A stretch of 64,000 nt of DNA, taken from contig NZ_JAPMLN010000015.1 in the NCBI RefSeq assembly GCF_026410405.1, positions 22,958 through 86,957 on the forward strand, in the 5' to 3' direction. The DNA is from Marinicella gelatinilytica (GTDB lineage: Bacteria > Pseudomonadota > Gammaproteobacteria > Xanthomonadales > Marinicellaceae). Below the pieces are notes generated by a model, which saw nothing but the letters and a program-made list of their open reading frames with translations, was not told the DNA's origin and did no database searches. Both the position numbers and the translations under genes were made by a program. Shown here in pieces: positions 45,856 through 55,389 of the stretch (positions are counted from its first letter, which is position 1; each line of letters opens with the position of its first letter).

Positions 45856-46114
45856 AAAAATACCTCGATTTGAATCAGAAGCTGAAGAACGGGCTTTCTG
45901 GGAGCAACACGATTCCAGTGATTATGGGGATTGGTCAAAAGCGCAACATGCCACATTACCTAATCTAAAACCTTCTACCAAAACCATTTCGATTCGATTG
46001 CCAGAAAGTTTATTGTACAGCATTAAGATTGAAGCCAACAAACGCGATATGCCCTACCAGTCGCTCATTAAAGCATTGTTAGCTGAGGATATTAAAGAAA
46101 TCCGAAAATCTTAA
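45842..46114 (+). CDS. brnA: BrnA-like antitoxin
   Basis: A 90-residue protein with a ribbon-helix-helix region (KTISIRLPESLLYSIKIEANKRDMPYQSLIKALLAEDI shown by its core SIRLPES and MPYQSLI) in its second half, and a toxin-binding N-terminal part rich in acidic residues (residues about 8-35, FWEQHDSSDYGDW). It neutralises BrnT and most likely represses the operon from the inverted repeat at 45533-45551. It overlaps the toxin gene by 14 bases, the same overlap as in TA pair 1. Confidence 0.88.
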   Translation: MKKLKKIPRFESEAEERAFWEQHDSSDYGDWSKAQHATLPNLKPSTKTISIRLPESLLYSIKIEANKRDMPYQSLIKALLAEDIKEIRKS

Positions 46115-46127
46115 TAGCGTTTAGCCA

Positions 46128-46625
46128 TCATCCCAATATCTGCGGATTCAACTGCCAGACCGTGTAATTAAGAAACGCGGCAAAACTAACCCACAATACA
46201 TACGGTATCAGCAACGCACCGGCCCAAGGTTGTACCCGCCAGAAAGTCACTATTGTGGCGACAATCAAAAACCACAGTACAATAATATCAATAAAGGCAT
46301 AGGCACCCAAATGCCAGGCAAAAAACAACCAGCTCCATAGCGCATTAACCGCCAGTTGAACTAAAAATAAAAGCAACGCGGTTCTGTGTTTTCGAAAACC
46401 ACCTTCCCGCCAGACCAACCAGGCGGCAATAGCCATCAGTGCATACAATGTAGTCCAAACCGGACCAAACACCGAACCCGGTGGCGCCCACGTCGGTTGG
46501 CTTAAATCAGCGTAAAAGGATCGGGCCTGGATTGATGCCACTGCACCAATCGCTGAAGCTGCAAAACTAATCACCAGCCAAACGACTAAGCCGAAAAATT
46601 GTTTTTGTTTTGATAACGATGTCAT
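46128..46625 (-). CDS. tspO: TspO/MBR (tryptophan-rich sensory) family protein
   Basis: A 165-residue five-helix membrane protein. Family marks are SFYADLSQPTWAPPGSVFGPVWT near the first loop and the tryptophan-rich helices (NALWSWLFF; PYVLWVSFAAFLNY). TspO binds porphyrins or cholesterol-like ligands and responds to stress. Its stop lies 13 bases from the convergent BrnA stop. Single gene. Confidence 0.93.
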   Translation of the reverse strand: MTSLSKQKQFFGLVVWLVISFAASAIGAVASIQARSFYADLSQPTWAPPGSVFGPVWTTLYALMAIAAWLVWREGGFRKHRTALLLFLVQLAVNALWSWLFFAWHLGAYAFIDIIVLWFLIVATIVTFWRVQPWAGALLIPYVLWVSFAAFLNYTVWQLNPQILG

Positions 46626-46869
46626 AATTCACCTTTGAAAATGTTTGTCATTAATTATAACGACTGTTTTAACTTGAATACCGTAAAAATTAAGTCAAAA
46701 GTTAATTTCATGGACACATACTTGCCTATATCCAAATCTGTCACAAACCAGCGTTTTCTGGGCACTGTAGCCGTGAGTCTTGCGCCGGCCATTCCCAACA
46801 GCATGGTTTATTGCAATTAATACAGAAAACAGCCTGAAATCGCTTAGCTGAATGACTGTACTCAGCTCT

Positions 46870-47073
46870 CTAAAGGGCTGTTGCTAAAATCAAAATTGCG
46901 ATGCTTAAATAGACAACGATAAATAGGTAAAACAACACCGGGCTGTCTTCTCGGCTGTAATAATTCGCGCGAAGACCGCGAGAACCTGCCATCACCTTGC
47001 CGAATATAAGCCCCCATATTGCCATAGCGATTAGAATTAAACTGATTAATATGAGTAGGGTTGATGACATCAT
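46870..47073 (-). CDS. small two-helix membrane protein, unknown
   Basis: A 67-residue protein with two hydrophobic segments (about residues 5-24 and 45-66) and a short polar loop (SRGLRANYYSRED). Family not recognised; it resembles other short inner-membrane proteins near transporters. It lies divergent to putP. Confidence 0.55.
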   Translation of the reverse strand: MMSSTLLILISLILIAMAIWGLIFGKVMAGSRGLRANYYSREDSPVLFYLFIVVYLSIAILILATAL

Positions 47074-47197
47074 GGTTTGTAAATTATGGTTACTCTTATA
47101 GTTTAACCTGATTTAACAACGGATTGGTATCCAGCAAATTATCCATGTTATAGTTACACGTGGCAATTTTTACATTTCAAAAACACGGGAGCTTATT

Positions 47198-48676
47198 TTG
47201 GAAACAGGTACCATGATTTCGTTGGCCGGCTACTTTATTGTTATGCTGGGAATTGGACTTTACGCCTTTAAAAAATCCACCAGCGACCTGTCCGGTTACA
47301 TGCTCGGCGGCAGAAACTTACACCCGGCGGTGGTGGCTTTATCCGCAGGCGCCTCCGACATGAGTGGCTGGATTATGATGGGTCTACCCGGAGCCATGTT
47401 TATCAGTGGCTTTAGCAGTACCTGGATTGCCGTTGGCTTGGTTGCAGGGGCCTGGACAAACTACTTCCTGGTGGCACCCAGATTGCGGGTTTACACGGAA
47501 AAAGCCGACAATTCCATCACCATCCCCGATTACTTTGCTAATCGCTTTGCCGATAACAACAACATTTTGCGTATTATTTCTGCGGTGGTAATTATTATCT
47601 TTTTCACCATTTACACCTCATCAGGCGTGGTGGCCGGCGGTAAATTATTTGAAAGCTCATTTGGTTTAAGCTATGAAACCGGTATGTATGTCACCACCGG
47701 AGTGGTTGTTTTATACACCCTGTTCGGCGGTTTTTTGGCGGTTAGCCTGACTGACTTTGTGCAAGGCTGCATTATGTTTTTGGCTCTAATAATTGTGCCA
47801 CTGGTGACCTATTCATTATTGAATCAGCCCATGACTGCCACCCTCACTGAAATTAATCCGGATATGCTCAGTTGGTTGGGTGCCGGTTCGGTACTGGGGG
47901 TTATTTCAGCGCTGGCCTGGGGCTTGGGTTATTTTGGTCAACCCCATATTATTGTGCGCTTTATGTCGATTCGGCACGTGAAAGACATGCCCATCGCGCG
48001 GCGCATTGGCATGAGCTGGATGATTGTCGCTGCCCTGGGTGCTGTGGCCACCGGCTTGTGTGGCGCGGCTTACGCGTATGAAAAAGGTATTGCGGTGGAT
48101 GATCCGGAAACCATTTTCCTGATTTTATCTCAGGTCTTATTTCATCCGCTGGTGGCGGGCTTTTTATTGGCGGCCATTTTAGCGGCGATTATGAGCACCA
48201 TTTCATCCCAATTACTGGTGAGCTCAAGTTCTCTCACTGAAGATTTTTATAAAACATTCCTACGCCAAGATGCCGGCAATAAGGAATTGGTTTTTGTGGG
48301 TCGTTTAAGCGTTATTGCGGTGGCTTTATGCGCCATCTATCTGGCCTATGATCGAGACAGCAGTATTTTGGATTTAGTGAGTAATGCCTGGGCCGGTTTT
48401 GGTGCTGCGTTTGGTCCATTAATACTGTTCAGCCTGTATTGGAAACGCATGAACTTAGCCGGTGCCATTGCCGGCATGGTGGTTGGTGCGGGTACAGTTC
48501 TGTTTTGGATTTATGCACCGTTCACCATTCAGGGCGCAAGCTTGAGTTCAATTATTTATGAGATTGTACCCGGCTTTTTGATGGCTTGTTTGGCCATTGT
48601 TCTGGTGAGTTTATTAACTCAAAAACCGAATAAAAACATTACCGATTTATATGATGAAGTGAATCAGTCTTTTTGA
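47198..48676 (+). CDS. putP: sodium/proline symporter
   Basis: A 492-residue member of the solute:sodium symporter family, about 13 membrane segments, importing proline with Na+. Family signatures include LSAGASDMSGWIMMGLPG (the sodium site) and GYFGQPHIIVRFMS. I keep TTG 47198 as the start: GGGAG (47187-47191) lies 6 bases upstream, whereas the in-frame ATG at 47213 has only a poor AGG. The stop is 3 bases from the end of the convergent MFS gene. Confidence 0.93.
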   Translation: METGTMISLAGYFIVMLGIGLYAFKKSTSDLSGYMLGGRNLHPAVVALSAGASDMSGWIMMGLPGAMFISGFSSTWIAVGLVAGAWTNYFLVAPRLRVYTEKADNSITIPDYFANRFADNNNILRIISAVVIIIFFTIYTSSGVVAGGKLFESSFGLSYETGMYVTTGVVVLYTLFGGFLAVSLTDFVQGCIMFLALIIVPLVTYSLLNQPMTATLTEINPDMLSWLGAGSVLGVISALAWGLGYFGQPHIIVRFMSIRHVKDMPIARRIGMSWMIVAALGAVATGLCGAAYAYEKGIAVDDPETIFLILSQVLFHPLVAGFLLAAILAAIMSTISSQLLVSSSSLTEDFYKTFLRQDAGNKELVFVGRLSVIAVALCAIYLAYDRDSSILDLVSNAWAGFGAAFGPLILFSLYWKRMNLAGAIAGMVVGAGTVLFWIYAPFTIQGASLSSIIYEIVPGFLMACLAIVLVSLLTQKPNKNITDLYDEVNQSF

Positions 48677-48679
48677 TTA

Positions 48680-49921
48680 TTACATATTGATTGGTTTAAC
48701 TTTACCGGGCTTACCGGCACCTAAGCCCACCAGGAGTTTCAAAAATCCAACCACAAGCAACATGGCAATGGGGACTGACCAGCCGCCGCTGAGGTCGAAT
48801 AAGCTGCCGAACAAAACCGGCCCAATGGCTGCTACCGTATAACCAATGGATTGCGCCATGCCGGATAATTCTGTGGCGCTTTCTGTATCAGTAGAACGCA
48901 GCACAATCAGTAACAAAGCCAAGCCGAAGGTACCACCCAAAACCAGGCCAATCAAAGAAACCCATATCGCCACCGGGCCCAGTTGCGGAAACAATAAACC
49001 AATAATGCCAATGCTTTCTATGCCAATCAGTATGGCAATAATGAGTCGCTGATCCTGGGTTTTACCGGCCAAATAAGGCACCAGCAAAGAACCGAAAATA
49101 CCCATGGCTTGTGACAGAGACAACATCCAGCCGGAAAACTCAGGATCATAACCACGGCTCAATAAAATCGCCGGCAACCAGGCCAGAATGACATAAAAGG
49201 TCAGTGATTGCAGTCCCATAAACAAGGCCACTTCCCAGGCTTTTAACGATTGCCCCATGTGCTTCATGGCGGCCATAAAACGGCGCTTAGTGGCCGATTT
49301 TTTAAGTCTGAAATATTGCGGTAGCCAAACAAAAAAAGCCAACAAAGAAACCAGCCCCCAAACCCCCAAAGAACCACGCCAGCCGAGATTAAGATCATGC
49401 GCCAAGGGCACACTGAGGCCTGCCGCTAAAGCCGCACCAACGGCCATCATGGCTGAATACAAACTGGTCACAAGCCCTGATTTTTTGGAAAAATTACGCT
49501 TAGTTAAACTCGGCAATAATACATTACCCAATGCAATCGCCATACCCAGCATTAAAGTACCGATATAGAGCGCCGGAATCCAGTCAATTGAGCGAATACC
49601 GATACCAGCTGTTAATACCAGCATGGCACCCAATAAGGTGCCGCCAATACCAAACCGCTGTGTAAACAAAGGCGATAAAATCGACACCACACCAAAACAC
49701 AACAACGGCAGAGTCGTGAGTAAGCCCAACATAAAATTAGACAACCCCGTCGCCATCCGAATATCATCAATCAACGGACCGACAGCAGCTAAAGCCGGAC
49801 GCAGATTGATGGCGATAAAGAGAATACCGATAATCAATAACAATTGACCGGGTTTAAAGATTTTTTCGGGTGGTTTAGAAGGCATTTTTATTATTTTTGT
49901 CAGCATTAAGAGTAGATCCAT
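48680..49921 (-). CDS. CynX/NimT-type MFS transporter
   Basis: A 413-residue major facilitator with twelve hydrophobic helices. The marks FIAINLRPALAAVGPLID near residue 40 and the general layout are those of the cyanate/nitroimidazole transporter group (CynX/NimT/YeaN). An alternative start is ATG 49885 (MPSKPPEK), since the first 12 residues have no clear ribosome site. The real substrate is unknown. Convergent with putP. Confidence 0.85.
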   Translation of the reverse strand: MDLLLMLTKIIKMPSKPPEKIFKPGQLLLIIGILFIAINLRPALAAVGPLIDDIRMATGLSNFMLGLLTTLPLLCFGVVSILSPLFTQRFGIGGTLLGAMLVLTAGIGIRSIDWIPALYIGTLMLGMAIALGNVLLPSLTKRNFSKKSGLVTSLYSAMMAVGAALAAGLSVPLAHDLNLGWRGSLGVWGLVSLLAFFVWLPQYFRLKKSATKRRFMAAMKHMGQSLKAWEVALFMGLQSLTFYVILAWLPAILLSRGYDPEFSGWMLSLSQAMGIFGSLLVPYLAGKTQDQRLIIAILIGIESIGIIGLLFPQLGPVAIWVSLIGLVLGGTFGLALLLIVLRSTDTESATELSGMAQSIGYTVAAIGPVLFGSLFDLSGGWSVPIAMLLVVGFLKLLVGLGAGKPGKVKPINM

Positions 49922-50060
49922 GATCCCGAGGCATCAGTCTTTATTAAGATACCTTCACTGTATCGACTTATCTTAACATGAATGAAGAAGCGCACGATTG
50001 ACCATAATCGAATTAACTCAATGAGCTGGCTGAACACATCTATAACATTAAAATTCGTTC

Positions 50061-50351
50061 CTAACCGCCATCAACAATAAAAGATGTACAATCGGCATGT
50101 TGCAAACGAATTGATTTAATCGGTGCATATTCGTCAGAATCTACAAACGCTTGGGCACTTTTAAAATCTGGGAATTCAATAATGACCACCCGCGTTGGTG
50201 ACCACAAATCTGTCTCTCTGACATCCATGTTACCGCCTCGGGCACGATAAACCCCACCGAACTTTTCGGCGATGGGCTTGGCCTGTTTTTTATAGTCCTC
50301 ATAAGCTTTGTCATTCTTTATTTTAGTATCAACAATTAAAAATGCGCTCAT
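50061..50351 (-). CDS. DUF1330 domain-containing protein
   Basis: A 96-residue protein of the DUF1330 family, a small dimeric ferredoxin-like fold of unknown function. Typical features: FLIVDTKIKNDKAYEDYKKQAKP at the start, then RGG and VIIEFPDFKSAQAF in the second half. Cytosolic. It stands alone. Confidence 0.88.
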   Translation of the reverse strand: MSAFLIVDTKIKNDKAYEDYKKQAKPIAEKFGGVYRARGGNMDVRETDLWSPTRVVIIEFPDFKSAQAFVDSDEYAPIKSIRLQHADCTSFIVDGG

Positions 50352-50440
50352 AGTGATTCTCTTTTACCCACGCCCCATAGGATGCGGTAGGAGTTATACG
50401 TTAGTAAATAATATGCATTAAATAAATTCAAGTTGGATAT

Positions 50441-51088
50441 TTAAAGTTGCACTCTATTGTTAACATTTAAGTTACGTGAAGCAAAATACCAGTAAGTGCC
50501 TCGTAGATACCAAAATGGTAATGTTTTTATATAATCCCTTTGTCTAGCAATCGATTCAGTAATTAACATAAATAAATCCTGCTTTTCAGCATTTACAGAA
50601 ACCTGATGCGCTTGTCCAATGTCACTAACGACATCTTTATGATACGTATATTGGTCATCATGACTGATTTTAGTGAACGATTGAATATAAGAGTCAGGTG
50701 GCTTCGGAAGGCTCAGTGCGTCTTTAGATGATGCCGTTGTTAAATCAATGTTGTTTTCAAAAATAGTACAAAAATCAATATTATTTTTTATTTTTGAAAC
50801 GTATAACAGCGCCCACGTTTTAGTTGAATCTGACCACCAGGCAGAACACATAAGAGCAGGCCCATTAATTACACCATGAAATAAAAAGTATTTATTATGT
50901 TCAAAACCATTACTAAGGCACCAATCTGAGAATGTTTTGTGCGCTTTTATAAAATTTTGATCGTTAATGAGTTCAACTTCTTCCAATAATTTTTGAGCGT
51001 TAGAAAGGTGCCGTACAGACTGATAATAGCTGTAGTTTATGATGGCCCAAAAAGTGAGTAAAAAAACGAATATATATGTAATTCCCAT
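50441..51088 (-). CDS. membrane-anchored protein, unknown
   Basis: A 215-residue protein with one N-terminal membrane helix (about residues 2-20, ending IINYSYYQ) and a soluble domain, rich in Asp, Ser and Lys. Not recognised. The base composition is AT-richer than the neighbours, which may reflect recent acquisition, but I did not measure it. Confidence 0.6.
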   Translation of the reverse strand: MGITYIFVFLLTFWAIINYSYYQSVRHLSNAQKLLEEVELINDQNFIKAHKTFSDWCLSNGFEHNKYFLFHGVINGPALMCSAWWSDSTKTWALLYVSKIKNNIDFCTIFENNIDLTTASSKDALSLPKPPDSYIQSFTKISHDDQYTYHKDVVSDIGQAHQVSVNAEKQDLFMLITESIARQRDYIKTLPFWYLRGTYWYFASRNLNVNNRVQL

Positions 51089-51263
51089 TATTAAAATTAA
51101 AACCTTATAAGTAGTTTCACTTTAATCATCAGCACTCAAGTTAATGGCCAAATTTCAAATAAACAACTGATACAGATGACAACACCATTCAATATTTTGT
51201 GTTTTTAAGCACACAATTGATTTCTCTCCACGATTATAATGCCTTATTTGCAATAAAAACAAA

Positions 51264-51752
51264 ATGCATCGTCTTTTTATCATTTCACTGTTATTAACCA
51301 GTTTCCTCATTCCCGACAAAGCGAGTGCTTGGAAGTTATATGATGTCGAAAAGGACAGTCTTTATTTGTGGGCTGGGACCTATACCCACTTTAACAATAA
51401 AGACACCTATTCAGGCGGTGCATGGTTAGTCAGTTTAGAGGTTATTAAACCCAATAATCACTTATACGGTCTGGCCTTGTTCAATAACTCGTTTGACCAA
51501 TTCTCCCAATACCTGTTCTACGGCAAAATGTTTAACCTCGATAGCACTTACCCCGGACTTCGCGCCCAATTGACCGCCGGTTTGATACACGGCTACAAAG
51601 GCGAATACAAAGACAATTTACTGTTGAATGAGGAATTAGGTGTGGCACCTGTTATCGTACCGGGCATCGGCTACCAAAAAAACCAATGGGGTGTTGATTT
51701 ATTTTTACTTGGAAAACAAGGTGTACTGTTGGGTGTAGGTTATCAGTTTTAA
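51264..51752 (+). CDS. secreted beta-barrel-like protein, unknown
   Basis: A 162-residue protein with a signal peptide (residues 1-22, ending KASA). The body alternates hydrophobic and polar residues (LYLWAGTYTHFNNKD; QWGVDLFLLGKQGVLLGVGYQF) and ends in Gln-Phe, as small outer-membrane barrels do. No named family is certain; PagP-like or related barrels are possible. It is followed by a clear terminator. Confidence 0.65.
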   Translation: MHRLFIISLLLTSFLIPDKASAWKLYDVEKDSLYLWAGTYTHFNNKDTYSGGAWLVSLEVIKPNNHLYGLALFNNSFDQFSQYLFYGKMFNLDSTYPGLRAQLTAGLIHGYKGEYKDNLLLNEELGVAPVIVPGIGYQKNQWGVDLFLLGKQGVLLGVGYQF

Positions 51753-51762
51753 GCGACATCAA

Positions 51763-51809
51763 AGCCAATCAATAAACGTTAAATCAGTTCATTGATTGGC
51801 TGATATTTT
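51763..51809 (+). terminator. Rho-independent terminator
   Basis: An 11-bp stem (51763-51773 with 51791-51801) has a 17-base loop and is followed by a T run at 51805-51809. It is placed between the 51264-51752 gene and the convergent beta-propeller gene. Confidence 0.8.
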
Positions 51810-51836
51810 TATTTCAACATCACCAAGTCAACATAA

Positions 51837-53165
51837 TTATTCGACCGGCAAATAAGTAAACCAGGTCACAATGGCTCGGTTATTTTCAAGGACATCAATG
51901 GTAAAGCCCTCACCATTACGTTCGGCACCACCATAAAACGAACCCGCCATCCATTTATTATCATTAACATTCTGAAATCCCACAGCCTCACAGGCTAAAC
52001 CGCCGGGATTCATGGCCAATCGGTTAACGGTATATCCACCGGCACCAAACGCCGTACCACCCGTTGATAGATTTGAGGCATAAATCATATCCGCCTCATG
52101 ACAGTCATTGAAATCAATCATCAGTTCACCCCACTGTACCAATTCAATATCATCGGGATTAAAATCGTCGCCAAATGCACCACCTAAAGTGGCTGTAAAC
52201 TCGGTGACTCTAATTTGATTACCAGTGATATCACCAACGCCGGTTACCCAGGCTTGACGCATATTCTCTACCTCTTGTATCATTGATTGTTTCTTTAACC
52301 TAAAAACAAAAGTCGCACCTCTTAGGCCACTATTTCCACTCGTAACAATTGTTTCATGACTAAAATCAGAAAGATCATAACGTCGAACTGTATTTAAGCT
52401 GTCGCTGGTCACCAGCATATGATTCGCACCATCTTTAACCATACCGGCCGCTCCTCCCATATAAGAAACTGTTTTTTGGAATTGGCCTTGTAGATTATAT
52501 TGCAGGATGGCTTGATTTCCCCATGCTGTTACCAGCATCATGTTATTAGCAAATAGAATACTTCTTGGACGATCCAGACCATGATCACCAGAAGGTACAA
52601 AAGTGCTGCTCACACCGGTGTTTGGATTCACCCTTAATATACTGTCCGAATCATAACCGGGAACATAGAGAAAGCCATCCGGACCCATCGCCATACCAAT
52701 ATCAATGCCTTTGACCAAACCATTATTGGCCGGTAATATTGTCTTCACCTTTTTCCAAGTGGCGGTGTTCACTTCAATAACCTCATTACTTGAATAACTA
52801 CCCAAATAAATACTTTCGTCAGTTTTTTTCACCACCGTAATTGGATTCTCCATAACACCAGGATTAAGCACTGTGGTTGGATTCGACAAACTATCTCTGT
52901 CAAATTTAACCAGTTTATGGCTGGATTCGCTGACCACAATAACATCACCATTTTGATCTTGAAAAATCGTTTGCGGGCCTTTTAAGACACCTGTATCAGA
53001 TAAATTACGAATATAATCACCACTACAACCATCATAAATTTTTACACTGTTACTAAACCAACTGCTCACCAACAACAGGGAATCACAATTCGGATCCCCA
53101 ATGTCTTGTGCTTGAATTGATGGTGCAGTTATAATCATTATTAATACTAAAAAAAATGTTCTCAT
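51837..53165 (-). CDS. secreted NHL/lactonase-like beta-propeller protein with C-terminal conserved module
   Basis: A 442-residue protein with a signal peptide (about 1-19, ending IQAQ). Residues about 25-290 are a six-bladed beta-propeller-like repeat region (SNSVKIYDGCSGDYIRNL; VVSESSHKLVKFDRDS), akin to SMP-30/NHL or YncE-type proteins. The last 140 residues are a distinct domain that ends in GEGFTIDVLENNRAIVTWFTY. This ending recurs on unrelated secreted proteins in Marinicella-like and Xanthomonadales bacteria. It is divergent from a CadC-like regulator, which may control it. Function unknown. Confidence 0.75.
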   Translation of the reverse strand: MRTFFLVLIMIITAPSIQAQDIGDPNCDSLLLVSSWFSNSVKIYDGCSGDYIRNLSDTGVLKGPQTIFQDQNGDVIVVSESSHKLVKFDRDSLSNPTTVLNPGVMENPITVVKKTDESIYLGSYSSNEVIEVNTATWKKVKTILPANNGLVKGIDIGMAMGPDGFLYVPGYDSDSILRVNPNTGVSSTFVPSGDHGLDRPRSILFANNMMLVTAWGNQAILQYNLQGQFQKTVSYMGGAAGMVKDGANHMLVTSDSLNTVRRYDLSDFSHETIVTSGNSGLRGATFVFRLKKQSMIQEVENMRQAWVTGVGDITGNQIRVTEFTATLGGAFGDDFNPDDIELVQWGELMIDFNDCHEADMIYASNLSTGGTAFGAGGYTVNRLAMNPGGLACEAVGFQNVNDNKWMAGSFYGGAERNGEGFTIDVLENNRAIVTWFTYLPVE

Positions 53166-53255
53166 AAAAATTTCCTCGTGTTTAAAAAGATTTGCAAATT
53201 AAGCTTTTAAGCCATAAAAAACCTTCGGAAAACTTCCTTTTGTGTACAAACACCC

Positions 53256-55292
53256 ATGAATAGCCACCACACTCAACATAAAACCCATGAAATGCTGACA
53301 TTTAATTCGTGGATTTATTGCCCGGAAACGGGTGTACTGAAAAAGGGTCGCACTGAGCATCGGCTTGCACCGCAACCAAATTTAGTGCTAAAAATGCTTG
53401 TAACTTCTGCGCCTCAAGTGATATCCAGACAAGCGTTTCTGGATGCAGTCTGGTCAGACCGAATCGTGAATGAAGATGCCTTATCAAGAACCATCGCAGA
53501 ATTACGAAAATTATTGGGCGATTCTGCCAGTCAAGCCAAATACATAAAAACACGCCCAAAAAAAGGCTATCAGTTTGTGACAGAAGTTGAGACCATTAAA
53601 ACCAAGAAGACTCAAAATCGCAGGTTGCAGTTTGTGACCTTATTTTTCTTAATGTTGCTTGTTGCGGTCATCGTAATTAATAATAAAAATACGTCCGTAA
53701 ACCAATTACAAAATGCAGTAACGAATGCCAAAAGAGTGACTTTTCAACCCGGCATGGAACATCAAAGTATTCTCAGTGATGACGGACAGCACATTCTTTA
53801 CGTGAAACAAGGTTCCAACAACAGAGAGATAGTCATCGAATCACTTGAGACCACAAACAATAAACAAACAATTCGTTTAGCAGGATATGACCTAGCTTCG
53901 CCCATTATCATATCAGACAGGCAAAGTGTGGTTATGACAGCTCGAAACGAGGATGGCTGTAGGCTTAAGCGGTACCACTTAATTGAGCAACAATTTACAG
54001 ATTTAGCCAGCTGTCATTACAATGCTGAATCACGAACCATCGATTGGCATAGAAATGACCATGCCATTTACTATTCGGCTCCAAACAATAAAAGCGTAGG
54101 CATTCAAGCCATTGATATAGACACAAATAAAAACCTGACAATCACTGCCCCTGATAGCTTAAACGACTTAGATTGGTCGCCTAAAATAAGCCCCGATGGT
54201 CAGTGGTTAAGTTTTTCACGGGGCAATTATAGTGTTCGAAATTTATGGTTGAAAAATTTAAAGACTGGAGAAGAATCTGCACTCACCAACAATAAACATT
54301 ATACAGTGAGTCACGACTGGTATGATTCTGAGCACCTGGTTTTTGACTCAGACTTAAATGGTAGTCGGCAATTATGGTTGATTAATATTCTGGATAAATC
54401 GACTCAATTACTGGGTGCATATGGTGCTCAACATCCATCCTTCGACCTGGCGCGCAGTCAAATGGCCTTTCAAGAAGTGAATTACGAAGCCAATATTTGG
54501 TTATATGATATGCAATCTGACCAACTGGAGCGGATTGTGCATTCCACAAAATACGATAACAACCCCTCATTTTCACCCGCCTCTGATCAGTTTGTCTTTT
54601 CCAGTAACCGACAAGATACCGGCTCAATTTGGTTATATGACTTTAACACGGCCAGTGAGCAGTTATTATTGAGTATCCCTGGTGCTAAATTAACCCGACC
54701 TATATGGAGTAAGGACGGAAAGTTTGTCAGCATAACCATTAACAACGATCAAGGCTACAGTACAGTGATCTATGATTTAACAACCCAACAAGTCAGCTCA
54801 TCTCCATTTATCGAAAGTCACATCAGCACTGCTTTCATTGGCGAAAATTATTTTTCACTGTCAAAATCTGAAGACAATAAAGACCGCATTATTCATTCAA
54901 TCGATGGCGTAAAGAACGTACTGCCCATAGAGTCTGTCAGTCGTTTTATGGTGTTATCTGACGGTGACCTGGTTTATTCAAAATCCAACCAAGATGGACT
55001 TTTTCACTATAACCGCACATCATCAATCGAGACCACGCTTATTCCTGATTTTGATCGTAAAGCATTGAATTTATGGACCGCTGTCAATCAATCTGTTTAT
55101 TACAGTCAAGGTGGTAAGCAGGCCGGGATTTGGCGGTATAACTTGGCGACGGGTCGACAAGAATACATCACCAGCCATCGACCCTATTCAGTTGGGCCGG
55201 CATTGAGTGTGAACACTGAAGAAAACAAAATCCTTATCACCCGCACAGACCGTGCTGAATCCGATATTTTCATTTCACAACTAAAGCATTGA
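53256..55292 (+). CDS. CadC-like transmembrane transcriptional regulator with TolB-type propeller
   Basis: A 678-residue membrane-bound regulator. An OmpR/ToxR-type winged helix covers about residues 16-110 (FLDAVWSDRIVNEDALSRTIAELRKLL and TRPKKGYQF). One membrane helix lies at about 124-142. The outer part is a long propeller of PD40/TolB-like repeats (NIWLYDMQSD; ASDQFVFSSNRQ). Such proteins bind DNA inside the cell while sensing something in the periplasm. The start may be ATG 53256 or an in-frame ATG at 53292. It is divergent from the secreted propeller gene, with 90 bases between them. Confidence 0.85.
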   Translation: MNSHHTQHKTHEMLTFNSWIYCPETGVLKKGRTEHRLAPQPNLVLKMLVTSAPQVISRQAFLDAVWSDRIVNEDALSRTIAELRKLLGDSASQAKYIKTRPKKGYQFVTEVETIKTKKTQNRRLQFVTLFFLMLLVAVIVINNKNTSVNQLQNAVTNAKRVTFQPGMEHQSILSDDGQHILYVKQGSNNREIVIESLETTNNKQTIRLAGYDLASPIIISDRQSVVMTARNEDGCRLKRYHLIEQQFTDLASCHYNAESRTIDWHRNDHAIYYSAPNNKSVGIQAIDIDTNKNLTITAPDSLNDLDWSPKISPDGQWLSFSRGNYSVRNLWLKNLKTGEESALTNNKHYTVSHDWYDSEHLVFDSDLNGSRQLWLINILDKSTQLLGAYGAQHPSFDLARSQMAFQEVNYEANIWLYDMQSDQLERIVHSTKYDNNPSFSPASDQFVFSSNRQDTGSIWLYDFNTASEQLLLSIPGAKLTRPIWSKDGKFVSITINNDQGYSTVIYDLTTQQVSSSPFIESHISTAFIGENYFSLSKSEDNKDRIIHSIDGVKNVLPIESVSRFMVLSDGDLVYSKSNQDGLFHYNRTSSIETTLIPDFDRKALNLWTAVNQSVYYSQGGKQAGIWRYNLATGRQEYITSHRPYSVGPALSVNTEENKILITRTDRAESDIFISQLKH

Positions 55293-55307
55293 TTATTAGA
55301 ACATTAA

Positions 55308-55351
55308 ACAGAGGTATTCTTTGACAGCCCTTGCGGCTTGAATACCTCTGT
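55308..55351. terminator. bidirectional hairpin between the CadC-like and peroxiredoxin genes
   Basis: A 12-bp perfect stem (55308-55319 with 55340-55351) has an inner 4-bp hairpin and lies between the convergent genes. There is no long T run, so terminator function is likely but unproven. Confidence 0.65.
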
Positions 55352-55389
55352 CGTCTTAAGCCGAAAGAAATCAGCTCAGATTGGATTTA

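Noticed and set aside
46635..46820. 61-codon plus-strand frame between tspO and a small membrane protein
   Set aside because: No family, weak start, and the composition looks non-coding.
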